NCBI GenBank assembly: GCA_003243455.1
Contig: QFQS01000006.1
Location: 95,079 to 159,078 of the forward strand
Source of the DNA: Cereibacter sphaeroides
GTDB taxonomy: Bacteria; Pseudomonadota; Alphaproteobacteria; Rhodobacterales; Rhodobacteraceae
DNA: 64,000 nt
Direction: 5' to 3'
Part shown: positions 8,445 through 16,595 of the stretch, piece by piece
Layout: each line of letters begins with the position of its first letter
Numbering within the stretch: position 1 is the first letter of the stretch
Program-made: the position numbers and the translations under genes
Notes under the pieces: generated by a model
Databases searched by the model: none
Told to the model about the DNA's origin: nothing
The model's input: only the letters and a program-made list of their open reading frames with translations

Positions 8445-9217
8445 CCCGCAGCCGCGCCCTGCCCGCCTACGTCGGGCTGTATATCCTGTTCCTATACTTG
8501 CCGGTTGCCCTGATCCCTTTGTTTTCCTTCAATGATTCAGTTCAGGCGGCCTTCCCGCTGAAAGGCGGCACGCTGGAATGGTATCGCACCCTTCTGGCGA
8601 CACCGGCGATCACCACGGCACTGATGAACAGCATCGTCATCGCGCTGACTGCCGCCACCATTGCCACGCTCTGCGCCACGACAATCGCCTATCTCGATGT
8701 CTTCCCCCGCCCACGCACGTCTCGGCTGATCTCTGGCCTCGCGCGGCTGCCCATCCTGATCCCCGGCGTCATCGTCGGCATCTCGCTGCTGATCCTTGTG
8801 AATCTAGCAGGCCTTGGTCCCTCGCGCCCCGCCATCGTGATGGGCCATGTCCTGATATGCCTGCCCGCCGCCGTGACCGTGCTGCGCGCCCGCTTTGCGG
8901 CCATTCCGAAAAGCATTGCCGAGGTCGCATCCGACCTTGGCGCATCCGATTTCACCGTCTTCCGCCGCGCCATACTGCCGCTGGCCTGGTCGGCGGTCGG
9001 ATCGGCCTTCACCCTGTCGTTCCTGACCTCTTTCGATGAGTTCATCGTGGCCTTTTTCCTGGCCGGCACTGACCAGACCCTGCCGCTTTACATCTGGAGC
9101 CAGCTTCGTTTCCCGAAATCCCTGCCCGTCGTCATGGCGCTGGGGACGCTGATCCTTCTGACCTCGGTCATCCTTGCCGCCATCGCCGAAATCCTGCGCC
9201 GACAAACCCGCTTCTAG
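8441..9217 (+). CDS. ABC transporter permease, PotC-like (polyamine type)
   Basis: The ATG at 8441 overlaps the stop of the upstream permease gene as ATGA; the product has 258 residues. Six transmembrane segments are visible and the EAA loop (EVASDLGASDFTVFRRAILP) lies at about residues 165-184. SFDEFIVAFFL near residue 205 matches PotC/PotI permeases. It pairs with the PotB-like subunit in the inner membrane. An earlier in-frame start inside the upstream gene is open but is not needed. Confidence 0.86.
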   Translation: MTRSRALPAYVGLYILFLYLPVALIPLFSFNDSVQAAFPLKGGTLEWYRTLLATPAITTALMNSIVIALTAATIATLCATTIAYLDVFPRPRTSRLISGLARLPILIPGVIVGISLLILVNLAGLGPSRPAIVMGHVLICLPAAVTVLRARFAAIPKSIAEVASDLGASDFTVFRRAILPLAWSAVGSAFTLSFLTSFDEFIVAFFLAGTDQTLPLYIWSQLRFPKSLPVVMALGTLILLTSVILAAIAEILRRQTRF

Positions 9218-9249
9218 AACAACAAGAACCAACACCGGAGGACTGCCAA

Positions 9250-10287
9250 ATGACCAGACACCTGACACTCGCCCTTCTGATGGCCAGCACCGCCGCACCG
9301 GCGCTTGCCGAAGGTCCGCTCAACTACTTCACATGGTCGGGCTACGAGTTGCCCGAGTTCAACCAAAGCTACATCGCCGCCCACCCGGATTCGCTGGAGG
9401 TGTCGATGTTCGGCGATGACGACGACGCCTTTACCAAGGTCAAGGCGGGCTTCCGCCCCGATGTGGCACATCCCTGCTACGACAAGATTTCACGCTGGAA
9501 CGCCGAGGGATTGCTGCAACCCATCGACACCTCGCGCATCGCCAACTGGGAAAAGGTATTCCCGGCCTTCCGCAACCTGCCCGACATCCAGGCGGGCGAT
9601 GGCAAGGTCTGGATGGTGCCGTGGGACTGGGGCAATACCTCGGTCCTCTACCGCACCGATCTGATCGAGAACCCCGAGCCAAGCTGGAACCTGCTGTGGA
9701 ACCCGGAATATGCGGGCCGGATGGCGACGATCGACGCCGTACATGATACGCCCTTGGTTGCAGCCATCCTTGCGGGTGTGAACCCCTTCGACATGACGCC
9801 CGAGGAAATGGAGAAAGTCGCCGACAAGCTGCGCGAACAGCGCCCGTTGCTGACGACCTACACCACCGACATGACCTCGGTCGAACAGTCGCTTGCATCG
9901 GGAGAGTTGGTGGCAGCGATGACCTGGAACGCCTCTGCCGTTGCGCTCAAGGCGCAAGGCGTGCCGGTCGAATTCATGAACCCGAAAGAAGGGATGCTGA
10001 CCTGGACCTGCGGCTATGTCCTGCTGAAAGACGCCAAGAACGTCGATCTTGCCTATGACTTCATCAACAGCCGGCTGGAGGCTGCTTCGGGCAAGTACCT
10101 GATCGAGGCTTACGGCTATGGCGCTTCGACCACCTCGGCCTTCGAGGAGGTTCCACAGGCGAAGCTTGATGAGCTGAAGCTGCCAGCGAACCCGGAAGAG
10201 ATGTTGCAAACCACCATCTTCACCGGCCCGATGAAGCAGAACGCTGAACTGGCCAAGATGTTCGAAAAGGTCAAGGCGGGCGGCTGA
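9250..10287 (+). CDS. Periplasmic polyamine-type substrate-binding protein (PotD-like)
   Basis: The product has 345 residues with a Sec signal peptide of about 20 residues (cleavage after ALA in AAPALAEG). The mature start LNYFTWSGYELPEF and the later PWDWGNTSVLYRTD block match the PotD/PotF family. A GGAGGA ribosome binding site precedes the ATG. It follows the two permease genes by 32 bases and is followed by a clear terminator, so it closes the first transcript of the transporter cluster. The family binds putrescine or spermidine; the exact ligand is not determined here. Confidence 0.86.
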   Translation: MTRHLTLALLMASTAAPALAEGPLNYFTWSGYELPEFNQSYIAAHPDSLEVSMFGDDDDAFTKVKAGFRPDVAHPCYDKISRWNAEGLLQPIDTSRIANWEKVFPAFRNLPDIQAGDGKVWMVPWDWGNTSVLYRTDLIENPEPSWNLLWNPEYAGRMATIDAVHDTPLVAAILAGVNPFDMTPEEMEKVADKLREQRPLLTTYTTDMTSVEQSLASGELVAAMTWNASAVALKAQGVPVEFMNPKEGMLTWTCGYVLLKDAKNVDLAYDFINSRLEAASGKYLIEAYGYGASTTSAFEEVPQAKLDELKLPANPEEMLQTTIFTGPMKQNAELAKMFEKVKAGG

Positions 10288-10296
10288 AAAACCTAC

Positions 10297-10327
10297 GGCG
10301 CCGCAGGTTTTCCTGCGGCGCCTGTTT
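10297..10327 (+). terminator. Rho-independent terminator after potD-like gene
   Basis: An 11-bp perfect stem (GGCGCCGCAGG at 10297-10307 with its complement at 10312-10322) closes a TTTT loop and is followed by TGTTT. It lies 10 bases after the binding-protein stop and just before the regulator gene. Confidence 0.75.
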
Positions 10328-10343
10328 GATTATGAAGGTGAAC

Positions 10344-10970
10344 ATGGACGACGAAACCCCTGATATGGTTATGGAACCCGAGCGTAAAGGTCCGGAACCA
10401 AGCCTTGCCGACATACGCGTAGGCCGCCGCCTGCGCGCGCTGCGACTTGAGGCGAACCTGTCGCTGGCCCAACTGGCAGGTCAGGCAGGTATCTCGGTCG
10501 GCGCGCTCAGCCAGATCGAGCGGGGGGTCTCGTCACTCAGGGTCCGCACCATCTGGCCGCTGGCCGCTGCCCTGGGCGTTGAACCGTCGCTGCTGATCAA
10601 CGAGGATGCGACCGGCAACGACATCTACTGCGTCCGAGCGAACAGCCGCCGCGACCTGCCGGTGCGATCGGAAGGCATCCGCAAGCAACTGCTCTCGCCC
10701 CCCGGCGCGACCCTGACCGGCATGACGGTCGAGATCGAACCGGGCGGTGGCACGTCCGAGGCCTATGCCCACTCAGGTCATGAGTTCGGCTATGTCATGC
10801 AGGGGGAAGCGCTGCTGGTCATCGACAGCACCTCCTATCACCTGCGCGCAGGCGACAGTTTTGCGTTCCGCTCGACCCTGCTGCATTCCTTCCGCAATGA
10901 CGGGGACGAACGCTGCGTGATCATATGGGTCAACACGATCAAGCCATCGGACGTTCGCGATGCCCGCTGA
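10344..10970 (+). CDS. XRE-family regulator with C-terminal cupin domain (PuuR-like)
   Basis: About 208 residues from the ATG at 10344, which has an AAGG Shine-Dalgarno 5 bases upstream; upstream in-frame starts (10326, 10332) lie in or next to the terminator. An HTH_XRE domain occupies about residues 25-80 (LRLEANLSLAQLAGQAGISVGALSQIERG) in discontinuous helices, and a cupin ligand-binding domain occupies about 120-200 (HSGHEFGYVMQGEAL region). This architecture is that of PuuR-type regulators of putrescine catabolism. The gene overlaps the PotA-like gene by 11 bases. Regulation of the amine oxidase and transporter genes is likely but inferred. Confidence 0.85.
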   Translation: MDDETPDMVMEPERKGPEPSLADIRVGRRLRALRLEANLSLAQLAGQAGISVGALSQIERGVSSLRVRTIWPLAAALGVEPSLLINEDATGNDIYCVRANSRRDLPVRSEGIRKQLLSPPGATLTGMTVEIEPGGGTSEAYAHSGHEFGYVMQGEALLVIDSTSYHLRAGDSFAFRSTLLHSFRNDGDERCVIIWVNTIKPSDVRDAR

Positions 10971-12012
10971 TCCCCTGCTCAGCCTGCGCCACGTAAGCCG
11001 TGATTTCGGCGGCGGTATCTTTGGTATCCGCGACATCGACCTCGACATCGCAGAGGGTGAATTCGTCAGCCTTCTCGGCCCCTCCGGTTGCGGCAAGACC
11101 ACGACCCTGCGCGTCATCGCGGGTTTCGAAGCGCCGACTTCCGGCCAAGTCCTGCTGGCGGGCCAAGAGATCGGCCACTTGCCCCCCAACCGTCGTCCGG
11201 TCAACACGGTGTTCCAGGACTACGCTGTCTTTCCCCACATGAACGTGGCCGAGAACGTAGCCTTCGGCCTGTCCGTCCGGGGCACCGCGCGCAGCGAAAT
11301 CCGCCGCAAGGTTTCGGATGCGCTCGACCTCGTAGGGCTGTCGGACAAAGCTGATCGCCCCGTCTCGTCGCTATCGGGTGGCCAGCGGCAGCGCGTGGCA
11401 TTGGCCCGCGCGATCATCTGCGAACCGAAGGTTCTGTTGCTGGACGAACCTCTTTCGGCTCTGGACGCTTCACTCCGTGAGCAGATGCAGGTGGAGCTTA
11501 AAAGCCTGCAAACCCGCCTTGGCACCACCTTCGTCATGGTCACGCACGACCAGACCGAGGCCATGTCGATCTCGGACCGCATCGCCGTGATGAACGAAGG
11601 CCGCATCGAACAGGCTGCATCTCCCGCCGAACTTTACGACCACCCTGCCACCCGCTTCGTCGCGGGTTTCATCGGCACGATGAACCTTCTTCCCGCCCGC
11701 GCCATGGGCGATGGAAGGGTCGAGGCGGCCGGACTGACCCTGCCTGTTCAAGGCACTGCGTTGCCGACCGGCGCACCCTTGACGCTGGGCCTTCGCCCCG
11801 AGGATATCGAACTGTCCGCCACCGGCGCGCCCTTCCGCGTTCAGACCACAGTCTTTAACGGCCGCAGTCTGCGCGTGGTGGGAGAGATCGCAGGCGGCGC
11901 CAGGGTGATCCTCGACATCCCGCGCACCGCCGGCATCGCGATCCCTGCCGATGGCTCAACCGCCGCGATAGCAATGCGGCCCGGCGCGACCCCGATCATC
12001 CTGCCCACCTGA
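10960..12012 (+). CDS. ABC transporter ATP-binding protein, PotA-like
   Basis: The product has 350 residues. Walker A is GPSGCGKTT (about residue 38), the signature is LSGGQRQRVALARA (about 135) and Walker B is VLLLDEPLSALD (about 157). A TOBE-type regulatory domain fills about 270-350. The gene starts inside the end of the regulator gene, so regulator and ATPase are co-translated while the permeases and binding protein are on the preceding transcript. It is the energising subunit of the PotBCD-like importer in this cluster. Confidence 0.88.
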   Translation: MPADPLLSLRHVSRDFGGGIFGIRDIDLDIAEGEFVSLLGPSGCGKTTTLRVIAGFEAPTSGQVLLAGQEIGHLPPNRRPVNTVFQDYAVFPHMNVAENVAFGLSVRGTARSEIRRKVSDALDLVGLSDKADRPVSSLSGGQRQRVALARAIICEPKVLLLDEPLSALDASLREQMQVELKSLQTRLGTTFVMVTHDQTEAMSISDRIAVMNEGRIEQAASPAELYDHPATRFVAGFIGTMNLLPARAMGDGRVEAAGLTLPVQGTALPTGAPLTLGLRPEDIELSATGAPFRVQTTVFNGRSLRVVGEIAGGARVILDIPRTAGIAIPADGSTAAIAMRPGATPIILPT

Positions 12013-12100
12013 AACCTGCGGATTTTCCTTCCTGATTTGAGTTTTCTGACCTATCCCAAGACCATGCCAACCGCAAACTTCTGGGGAGGAGAAAACTGCG

Positions 12101-12709
12101 ATGAACGGCAAGAAGATCCTGATGCTGACCGGCGAGTTTACCGAGGAATACGAGATCTTCGTGTTCCAGCAGGGCATGGAGGCAGTGGGCCATACCGTCC
12201 ACGTCGTCTGCCCCGACAAGAAGAAGGGCGACCGGATCAAGACCTCGCTGCATGATTTCGAGGGCGACCAGACCTATACCGAAAAGATGGGCCACTACGC
12301 CGACATCAACAAGACCTTCAGCGAAATCCAGATCAAGGACTACGACGCGATCTATTGCGCCGGCGGTCGCGGCCCGGAATACATCCGTACCGACCCCCGC
12401 ATCCAGGGATTCGTCCGCTACTTCCATGAAAACGGCAAGCCGATCTTCACCATCTGCCACGGATGCCAGATTCTTATGGCTGTGCCCGGCGTGCTGAAGG
12501 GCCGCAAACTCGCAGGCCTCGGCGCCTGCGCGCCCGAGATCACGGCGGTTGGCGGCACTTACATCGACGTGAAACCGACCGAGGCCTATGTCGACGGCAA
12601 TATGGTATCCGCCAAGGGCTGGACCGGCCTTGCCGCCTTCATGCGCGAATGCCTGAAGGTTCTGGGCACGAGCGTGACACATGGCGAGGTATTGCAGAAG
12701 GCGGCGTGA
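12101..12709 (+). CDS. DJ-1/PfpI family protein
   Basis: The product has 202 residues of the DJ-1/PfpI class I glutamine-amidotransferase-like fold. The nucleophile-elbow cysteine is in FTICHGCQIL at about residue 120, and the upstream glutamate/glycine-rich CAGGRGPEYIR at about 85 completes the expected pocket. Family members act as cysteine peptidases, glyoxalases, deglycases or amidases, so the activity is open. A GGGGAGGA ribosome binding site precedes the ATG. It lies 88 bases after the PotA-like gene in the same direction, suggesting a role linked to amine catabolism or aldehyde stress; this is inference. Confidence 0.85.
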   Translation: MNGKKILMLTGEFTEEYEIFVFQQGMEAVGHTVHVVCPDKKKGDRIKTSLHDFEGDQTYTEKMGHYADINKTFSEIQIKDYDAIYCAGGRGPEYIRTDPRIQGFVRYFHENGKPIFTICHGCQILMAVPGVLKGRKLAGLGACAPEITAVGGTYIDVKPTEAYVDGNMVSAKGWTGLAAFMRECLKVLGTSVTHGEVLQKAA

Positions 12710-12886
12710 CCGTCGGAAGCAATTGCCTGGCGACCGCGTTCGGGCCTTGGCTTGGCACTCAACTGTCCCGTTCAGCCCGATAAATACGCTTTGGCCATGG
12801 AAATCGCCTGGCCCTTCACCCGGCGATTTTCGGCGCTACATCTCCATGTTGAAGCGAACCGAGGCGAAATGCAGCAGGGGAATGTC

Positions 12887-13114
12887 ATGACAGCCGTTTC
12901 AAGCGATCAGTTTGCCTGGAAGGATCAGCGTCTTACCCACATCCCCACCGGAGCGACTTTCGAATTGCGGTCCAAGTTGGTCTTTTATGGGAGCGCTGGA
13001 GATGACCTCGCCGATGGCACCCGATATGAGCGCGAAGATATTTTCGCCTTGGGGACGGTGTTGCTTTGCGAGCGGAGGGCGCTGGAACGTCTCAAAAAGG
13101 GAATGGCAAGGTAG
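12887..13114 (+). CDS. Small hypothetical protein (75 aa)
   Basis: An ATG at 12887 with an AGGGGAA ribosome binding site 3-9 bases upstream opens a 75-residue frame rich in charged residues (core FAWKDQRLTHIPTGATFE). No membrane segment or known motif is seen. The frame is open further upstream to 12752 but the Shine-Dalgarno favours the shorter form. It lies between the DJ-1 gene and tRNA-Thr. It is probably real but not recognised. Confidence 0.5.
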   Translation: MTAVSSDQFAWKDQRLTHIPTGATFELRSKLVFYGSAGDDLADGTRYEREDIFALGTVLLCERRALERLKKGMAR

Positions 13115-13196
13115 CGGCGCGGTGCAGAACTGACATCGTCAGCAAAGCGCAGATGCTGCTGCGCAAAACTAACGCCAGTCAGCGATATCAAGTAAA

Positions 13197-13272
13197 TGGT
13201 GCCCCCAGAGGGGCTCGAACCCCCGACCCCCTGATTACAAATCAGGTGCTCTACCAGCTGAGCTATAGAGGC
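13197..13272 (-). tRNA. tRNA-Thr (TGT anticodon)
   Basis: Read on the minus strand the sequence folds as a complete cloverleaf: acceptor GCCTCTA/TGGGGGC, D-arm GCTC...GAGC, anticodon stem CCTGA/TCAGG with loop TTTGTAA (anticodon TGT), T-arm with TTCGAGC, discriminator A and an encoded CCA. The 76-base length is normal for a class I tRNA. Confidence 0.95.
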
Positions 13273-13314
13273 ACGAGGCGGGACATAGCGCCGCCAAACC
13301 CCTCGTGCAAGCCC

Positions 13315-14973
13315 CTAGCGGTTGGCCCGTGCCATCAGCGCCACCGCTGCAAGGCCGACCAGCATCACCAGGATCGCCGCCGGGGCTGCGTCGCCCAGAT
13401 TCTCGAGGTTGGCCTTTTCATGCACGCGGGTGGCCAGCGTGTCATAGTTGAAGGGGCGCAGCAGCAGCGTCGCAGGCAATTCCTTTACGCAGTCGACAAA
13501 GACAATCAGCAGCGCGGTCGCGACCGACCTCTGCATCAGCGGCAGATAGACCCGCCCCAATGCCGCCCTCGGCCCAAGGCCAAGCGAGCGCGCGGCCATG
13601 GGCAGGCTTGGCGAAATCCGCCCGAAGGCCGCATCGACCGCCCCCTGCGCCACGGCAAAGAAGCGCACGCTGTAGGCCAGCACCAGCGCGGTTGCCGTTC
13701 CCGTCAGCAGCAGCCCCGGATCGGTGCCGGTCAGCCACTGCACGAGGTCCGCCACCCGCTGGTCAAAACCTACCAGCGGAATCAACAGTCCCACCGCCAG
13801 CACGGCACCCGGCGTTGCGTAGCCGATGGTGGTCAGCGGCAGAATCATCCGCGCAAAGCCTCTGCGCGCCAGCCGTACGCCATACACCAGGAACACCGCC
13901 GCCGCCGTCGTCAACAGCGCGGCACTGCCGCCCGTCACCAGCGTATTGACCAGCGCGGGTCCAAGTCCCGGCGAAATCCAGCCATCCGGATAGCGCACGG
14001 CAATAGACAGCATCACGCCCACCGGCAGGACAAACCCTAGCACAAAGGGGAACAGGCAGGCCACCGTTGCCGCCCAGGCCCGCACCCCATGCAGCTGGAT
14101 GGGCACGATGGGCCGCGCCGCGCGGGAAATCTGATGGACGCGCAGGTTGCGCCGCCCTGTCCGCTCGATCGCCGCAAGCGCCACGATCACCACCAGCATG
14201 ACCAGCGCCAGCTGCGCGGCCCCACCCGCGTTGCCTCCGGTCAGCCAGACCGTGAAGATGCCCGTCGTCAGGGTCTGCACCCCGAAATAGCTGACCGTGC
14301 CGAAGTCGTTCACCGTCTCCATCGCGACCAGCGCCACACCCGCCGCCACCGCCGGTCGCGCCAAAGGCAGGCCGACACGCCAGAACAGCGCGAGAGGCCC
14401 GGCACCCAGGGCGCGCGCCACCTCGTATGCGCCGCCCGGCTGTTCGCGGAACGCGGCGCGCGCCAGAAGGTAGACGTATGGATAAAAGGCAGCCGCCATC
14501 ACAAGGATCGCCGCCGGGGTGGATCGCACCTGCGGAAACCAATAGTCGCGCGGGCTGGTCCAGCCGAAAGTCTCGCGCAGCAGCCCCTGCACCGGCCCGG
14601 CATATTCCAGGAAATCGACCAGCGCATAGGCACCGATATAGGCCGGGATCGCCAGCGGCAGCAGCAGAGCATAATCCAGCACGCGCGCCAGCGGAAAGCG
14701 ATACATCGCCAGCAGCCATGCCGCCCCCGTGCCCATCCCCGCCGTCAGCAGCCCGACGCCCGCCATCAGGATAAGGGTCGTCCGCATGTAGCGCGGCAGC
14801 ACGGTCGACAAGAGGTGCGGCCAGATGTTCTCGGTCGGCGTCAGCGCAATCCAGATCACCGACAGGATCGGCAGCAGCACCAGTGCGGCAATCAGCGCGG
14901 CACCCACCGACCACAGGTCGATCCTCAGCCCGATTCCCCGGCGCAGATTTATCTGAGTGTTTTGCTCGGCCAT
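13315..14973 (-). CDS. ABC transporter permease, Fe(III)/FbpB-type (fused double permease)
   Basis: The product has 552 residues with about twelve hydrophobic segments, arranged as two permease repeats. Each has an EAA-like loop: YEVARALGAGPLALFWRVGLP at about residues 183-203 in discontinuous form and ARSLGLGPRAALGRVYLPL at about 460-478. This duplicated architecture is typical of FbpB/SfuB ferric-iron permeases. The start MAEQNTQINLRRG is followed by the first helix at about 20. No binding protein or ATPase gene is adjacent, so its partners must be encoded elsewhere. It is divergent from the gene at 15057. Substrate iron is a family-level inference; thiamine or other permeases are related. 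Confidence 0.82.
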   Translation of the reverse strand: MAEQNTQINLRRGIGLRIDLWSVGAALIAALVLLPILSVIWIALTPTENIWPHLLSTVLPRYMRTTLILMAGVGLLTAGMGTGAAWLLAMYRFPLARVLDYALLLPLAIPAYIGAYALVDFLEYAGPVQGLLRETFGWTSPRDYWFPQVRSTPAAILVMAAAFYPYVYLLARAAFREQPGGAYEVARALGAGPLALFWRVGLPLARPAVAAGVALVAMETVNDFGTVSYFGVQTLTTGIFTVWLTGGNAGGAAQLALVMLVVIVALAAIERTGRRNLRVHQISRAARPIVPIQLHGVRAWAATVACLFPFVLGFVLPVGVMLSIAVRYPDGWISPGLGPALVNTLVTGGSAALLTTAAAVFLVYGVRLARRGFARMILPLTTIGYATPGAVLAVGLLIPLVGFDQRVADLVQWLTGTDPGLLLTGTATALVLAYSVRFFAVAQGAVDAAFGRISPSLPMAARSLGLGPRAALGRVYLPLMQRSVATALLIVFVDCVKELPATLLLRPFNYDTLATRVHEKANLENLGDAAPAAILVMLVGLAAVALMARANR

Positions 14974-15056
14974 AGCGCGCCCGGACTTACAGGAAAGCGG
15001 TTTCCCTGTCCAGAAAACCCCGTATAGTCTTGAACAGCCTTATACCGACGGACCTG

Positions 15057-15929
15057 ATGCGCATCGTCTATCACCTCGGCGCCCATTGCACCGACGAAGA
15101 GAAAATCCTTCGCTGCCTGCTCAAGAACCGCGGTGCGCTGGCCGAAGAAGGCATTCTGGTGCCCGGTCCGGCCCGCTATCGCACGCTCATGCGCGACACG
15201 ATGGCGGCCTTGAAGGGTGAGGCTGCGACGCAGGATACCCAGGCGCTGGTTCTCGATCAGATCATGGATGAGGATCGGGCCGACCGCCTGATCCTGTCTT
15301 CAGAGAATTTCCTGGCCTTTTCGCAATGGGCGCTGCGCGGCACGCTCTATCCGAACGGCGGCGAGCGCCTGCGCGCGCTGACCCGCATCTTCCCGGATAT
15401 CGAGGCCGAGTTTCACCTGTCCATCCGCAATCCGGCGACCTTCCTGCCCGCGCTTCTGTCGAAACAGACCGACAAGAGTTACGACAGCTTCATCGGCGGC
15501 ACTGACCCACTGCTCTTGCGCTGGTCGGAACTGGTGGAACGCATCGGCGACGCCAACCCCGACGTGCCCCTGACCGTCTGGTGCGATGAGGACAGCGCCC
15601 TGATCTGGCCGGAAATCCTGCGCGCGGTCTCTGGCCACCCACAGGGCATGGCTCTGGAAGGCGCGGATGATTTCGTGGCCTCGCTGATGTCGCCCTCTGG
15701 CACCGCGCGGATGCGCCGCTATCTGGCCGAACACGCGCCGGTCAGCGAGGGGCAGCACCGCCGCGTCGTATCGGCTTTTCTCGGCAAGTTCGCCCGGCCA
15801 GAGTTAATGGAGGTCGAGCTCGACCTGCCTGGCTGGACCGATGATTTCGTCGCCCGGCTGACCGCGCAATACGATCAGGATGTTGCCCGGATTTCAGCGA
15901 TGCCGGGTGTCACCCTGCTGACGCCGTAG
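15057..15929 (+). CDS. Hypothetical protein, possibly sulfotransferase-like
   Basis: About 290 residues from the ATG at 15057 (a TTG at 15030 is also open). The start MRIVYHLGAHCTDEE resembles the beta-strand and P-loop of PAPS-dependent sulfotransferases, which read IHIGxHKTGTT-like, but the glycine/serine of the PAPS loop is not conserved. A later segment FHLSIRNPATFLPAL resembles the 3'-phosphate-binding Arg region of that fold. Related proteins occur as hypotheticals in Rhodobacterales. The function is unknown and the fold is a guess. Confidence 0.6.
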   Translation: MRIVYHLGAHCTDEEKILRCLLKNRGALAEEGILVPGPARYRTLMRDTMAALKGEAATQDTQALVLDQIMDEDRADRLILSSENFLAFSQWALRGTLYPNGGERLRALTRIFPDIEAEFHLSIRNPATFLPALLSKQTDKSYDSFIGGTDPLLLRWSELVERIGDANPDVPLTVWCDEDSALIWPEILRAVSGHPQGMALEGADDFVASLMSPSGTARMRRYLAEHAPVSEGQHRRVVSAFLGKFARPELMEVELDLPGWTDDFVARLTAQYDQDVARISAMPGVTLLTP

Positions 15930-15939
15930 GATCGTCCGT

Positions 15940-15955
15940 CGAAGGCGCGCCTTCG
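15940..15955. terminator. Perfect palindrome between converging genes
   Basis: CGAAGGCGCGCCTTCG is a perfect 16-base palindrome placed between the stop of the plus-strand hypothetical (15929) and the stop of gapR (15973). It could serve as a weak bidirectional terminator, though no T run follows. Confidence 0.3.
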
Positions 15956-15972
15956 CCATAAAGGAACGGGCC

Positions 15973-16227
15973 TCAGCCCATCCCGAGCGCGGCCTTGTAC
16001 ATCTCAAGCACCGCCTCTTCCTCGGCGATCTCGTCGGGTTTGCGCTTGCGCAGAGCAATGACCTTGCGCATCACCTTGGTGTCATAGCCGCGACCCTTCG
16101 CCTCGGCGAAAAGCTCTTTCTCCTGCTCGGCGATGTCCTTCTTCTCGGACGCCAGCTGTTCGGCGCGCTCGATGAACTGGCGCAGTTCGTCGGCGGTCAC
16201 GTTATAGGTGTCAGTCAGGTCATTCAT
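15973..16227 (-). CDS. gapR: GapR, nucleoid-associated protein (DUF2312)
   Basis: The product has 84 residues, the usual GapR length. It contains the DUF2312 helical pattern: a coiled-coil start (TADELRQFIERAEQLASEKK), then AKGRGYDTKVMRKVIALRKR and a C-terminal acidic helix. In Caulobacter, GapR clamps overtwisted DNA ahead of replication and transcription forks and helps topoisomerases. It is encoded singly and divergently from a small membrane protein gene. Recognition is firm because the family is short and well conserved. Confidence 0.92.
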   Translation of the reverse strand: MNDLTDTYNVTADELRQFIERAEQLASEKKDIAEQEKELFAEAKGRGYDTKVMRKVIALRKRKPDEIAEEEAVLEMYKAALGMG

Positions 16228-16373
16228 GGCTCGGCCCCGTTCTTTGCACCGCCCCTCCTACCGCGCAGCGGCTCCGGGGTTCAAGAGCAGCCGAGACTCA
16301 GCAACAGGCTTGCCAGCGGACGCGCGCCGGGTTAGGGGCAGGCCGCACAAAGTGGCCGCGCTCAGGGGATGCA

Positions 16374-16592
16374 ATGGACTGGCTGATCTGGATCGGTGCG
16401 GCGGTATCGCTGGGCGGTATCGCCGGTCTTTTGCGCTGCATCCAGCTTGCCGTTCGCGCCCGACGCGCGGGGCTGGAAGAACAAGCGATGCGCGCCCGGC
16501 TTCAGCATGTGGTCACCCTGAACATGGCTGCGCTCGGCGTCTCGGCGCTTGGACTGGCGCTGGTTGTCGCAGGCATTTTCCTCGGCGGCTGA
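16374..16592 (+). CDS. Small membrane protein (72 aa), unknown function
   Basis: The product has 72 residues with two hydrophobic segments (about 3-22 and 50-70) separated by a basic, arginine-rich stretch (RARRAGLEEQAMRARLQH), predicting a helical hairpin in the inner membrane. Similar short proteins appear as hypotheticals in Rhodobacterales. It ends 3 bases before the convergent FadB-like gene. Confidence 0.65.
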   Translation: MDWLIWIGAAVSLGGIAGLLRCIQLAVRARRAGLEEQAMRARLQHVVTLNMAALGVSALGLALVVAGIFLGG

Positions 16593-16595
16593 CCC

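Noticed and set aside
13066..14040. A 324-residue plus-strand frame containing GARTPDPLITNQVLYQLSYRG
   Set aside because: The fragment is antisense to tRNA-Thr and the rest is antisense to the Fe-type permease gene, with arginine/histidine/glutamine-rich shadow composition.
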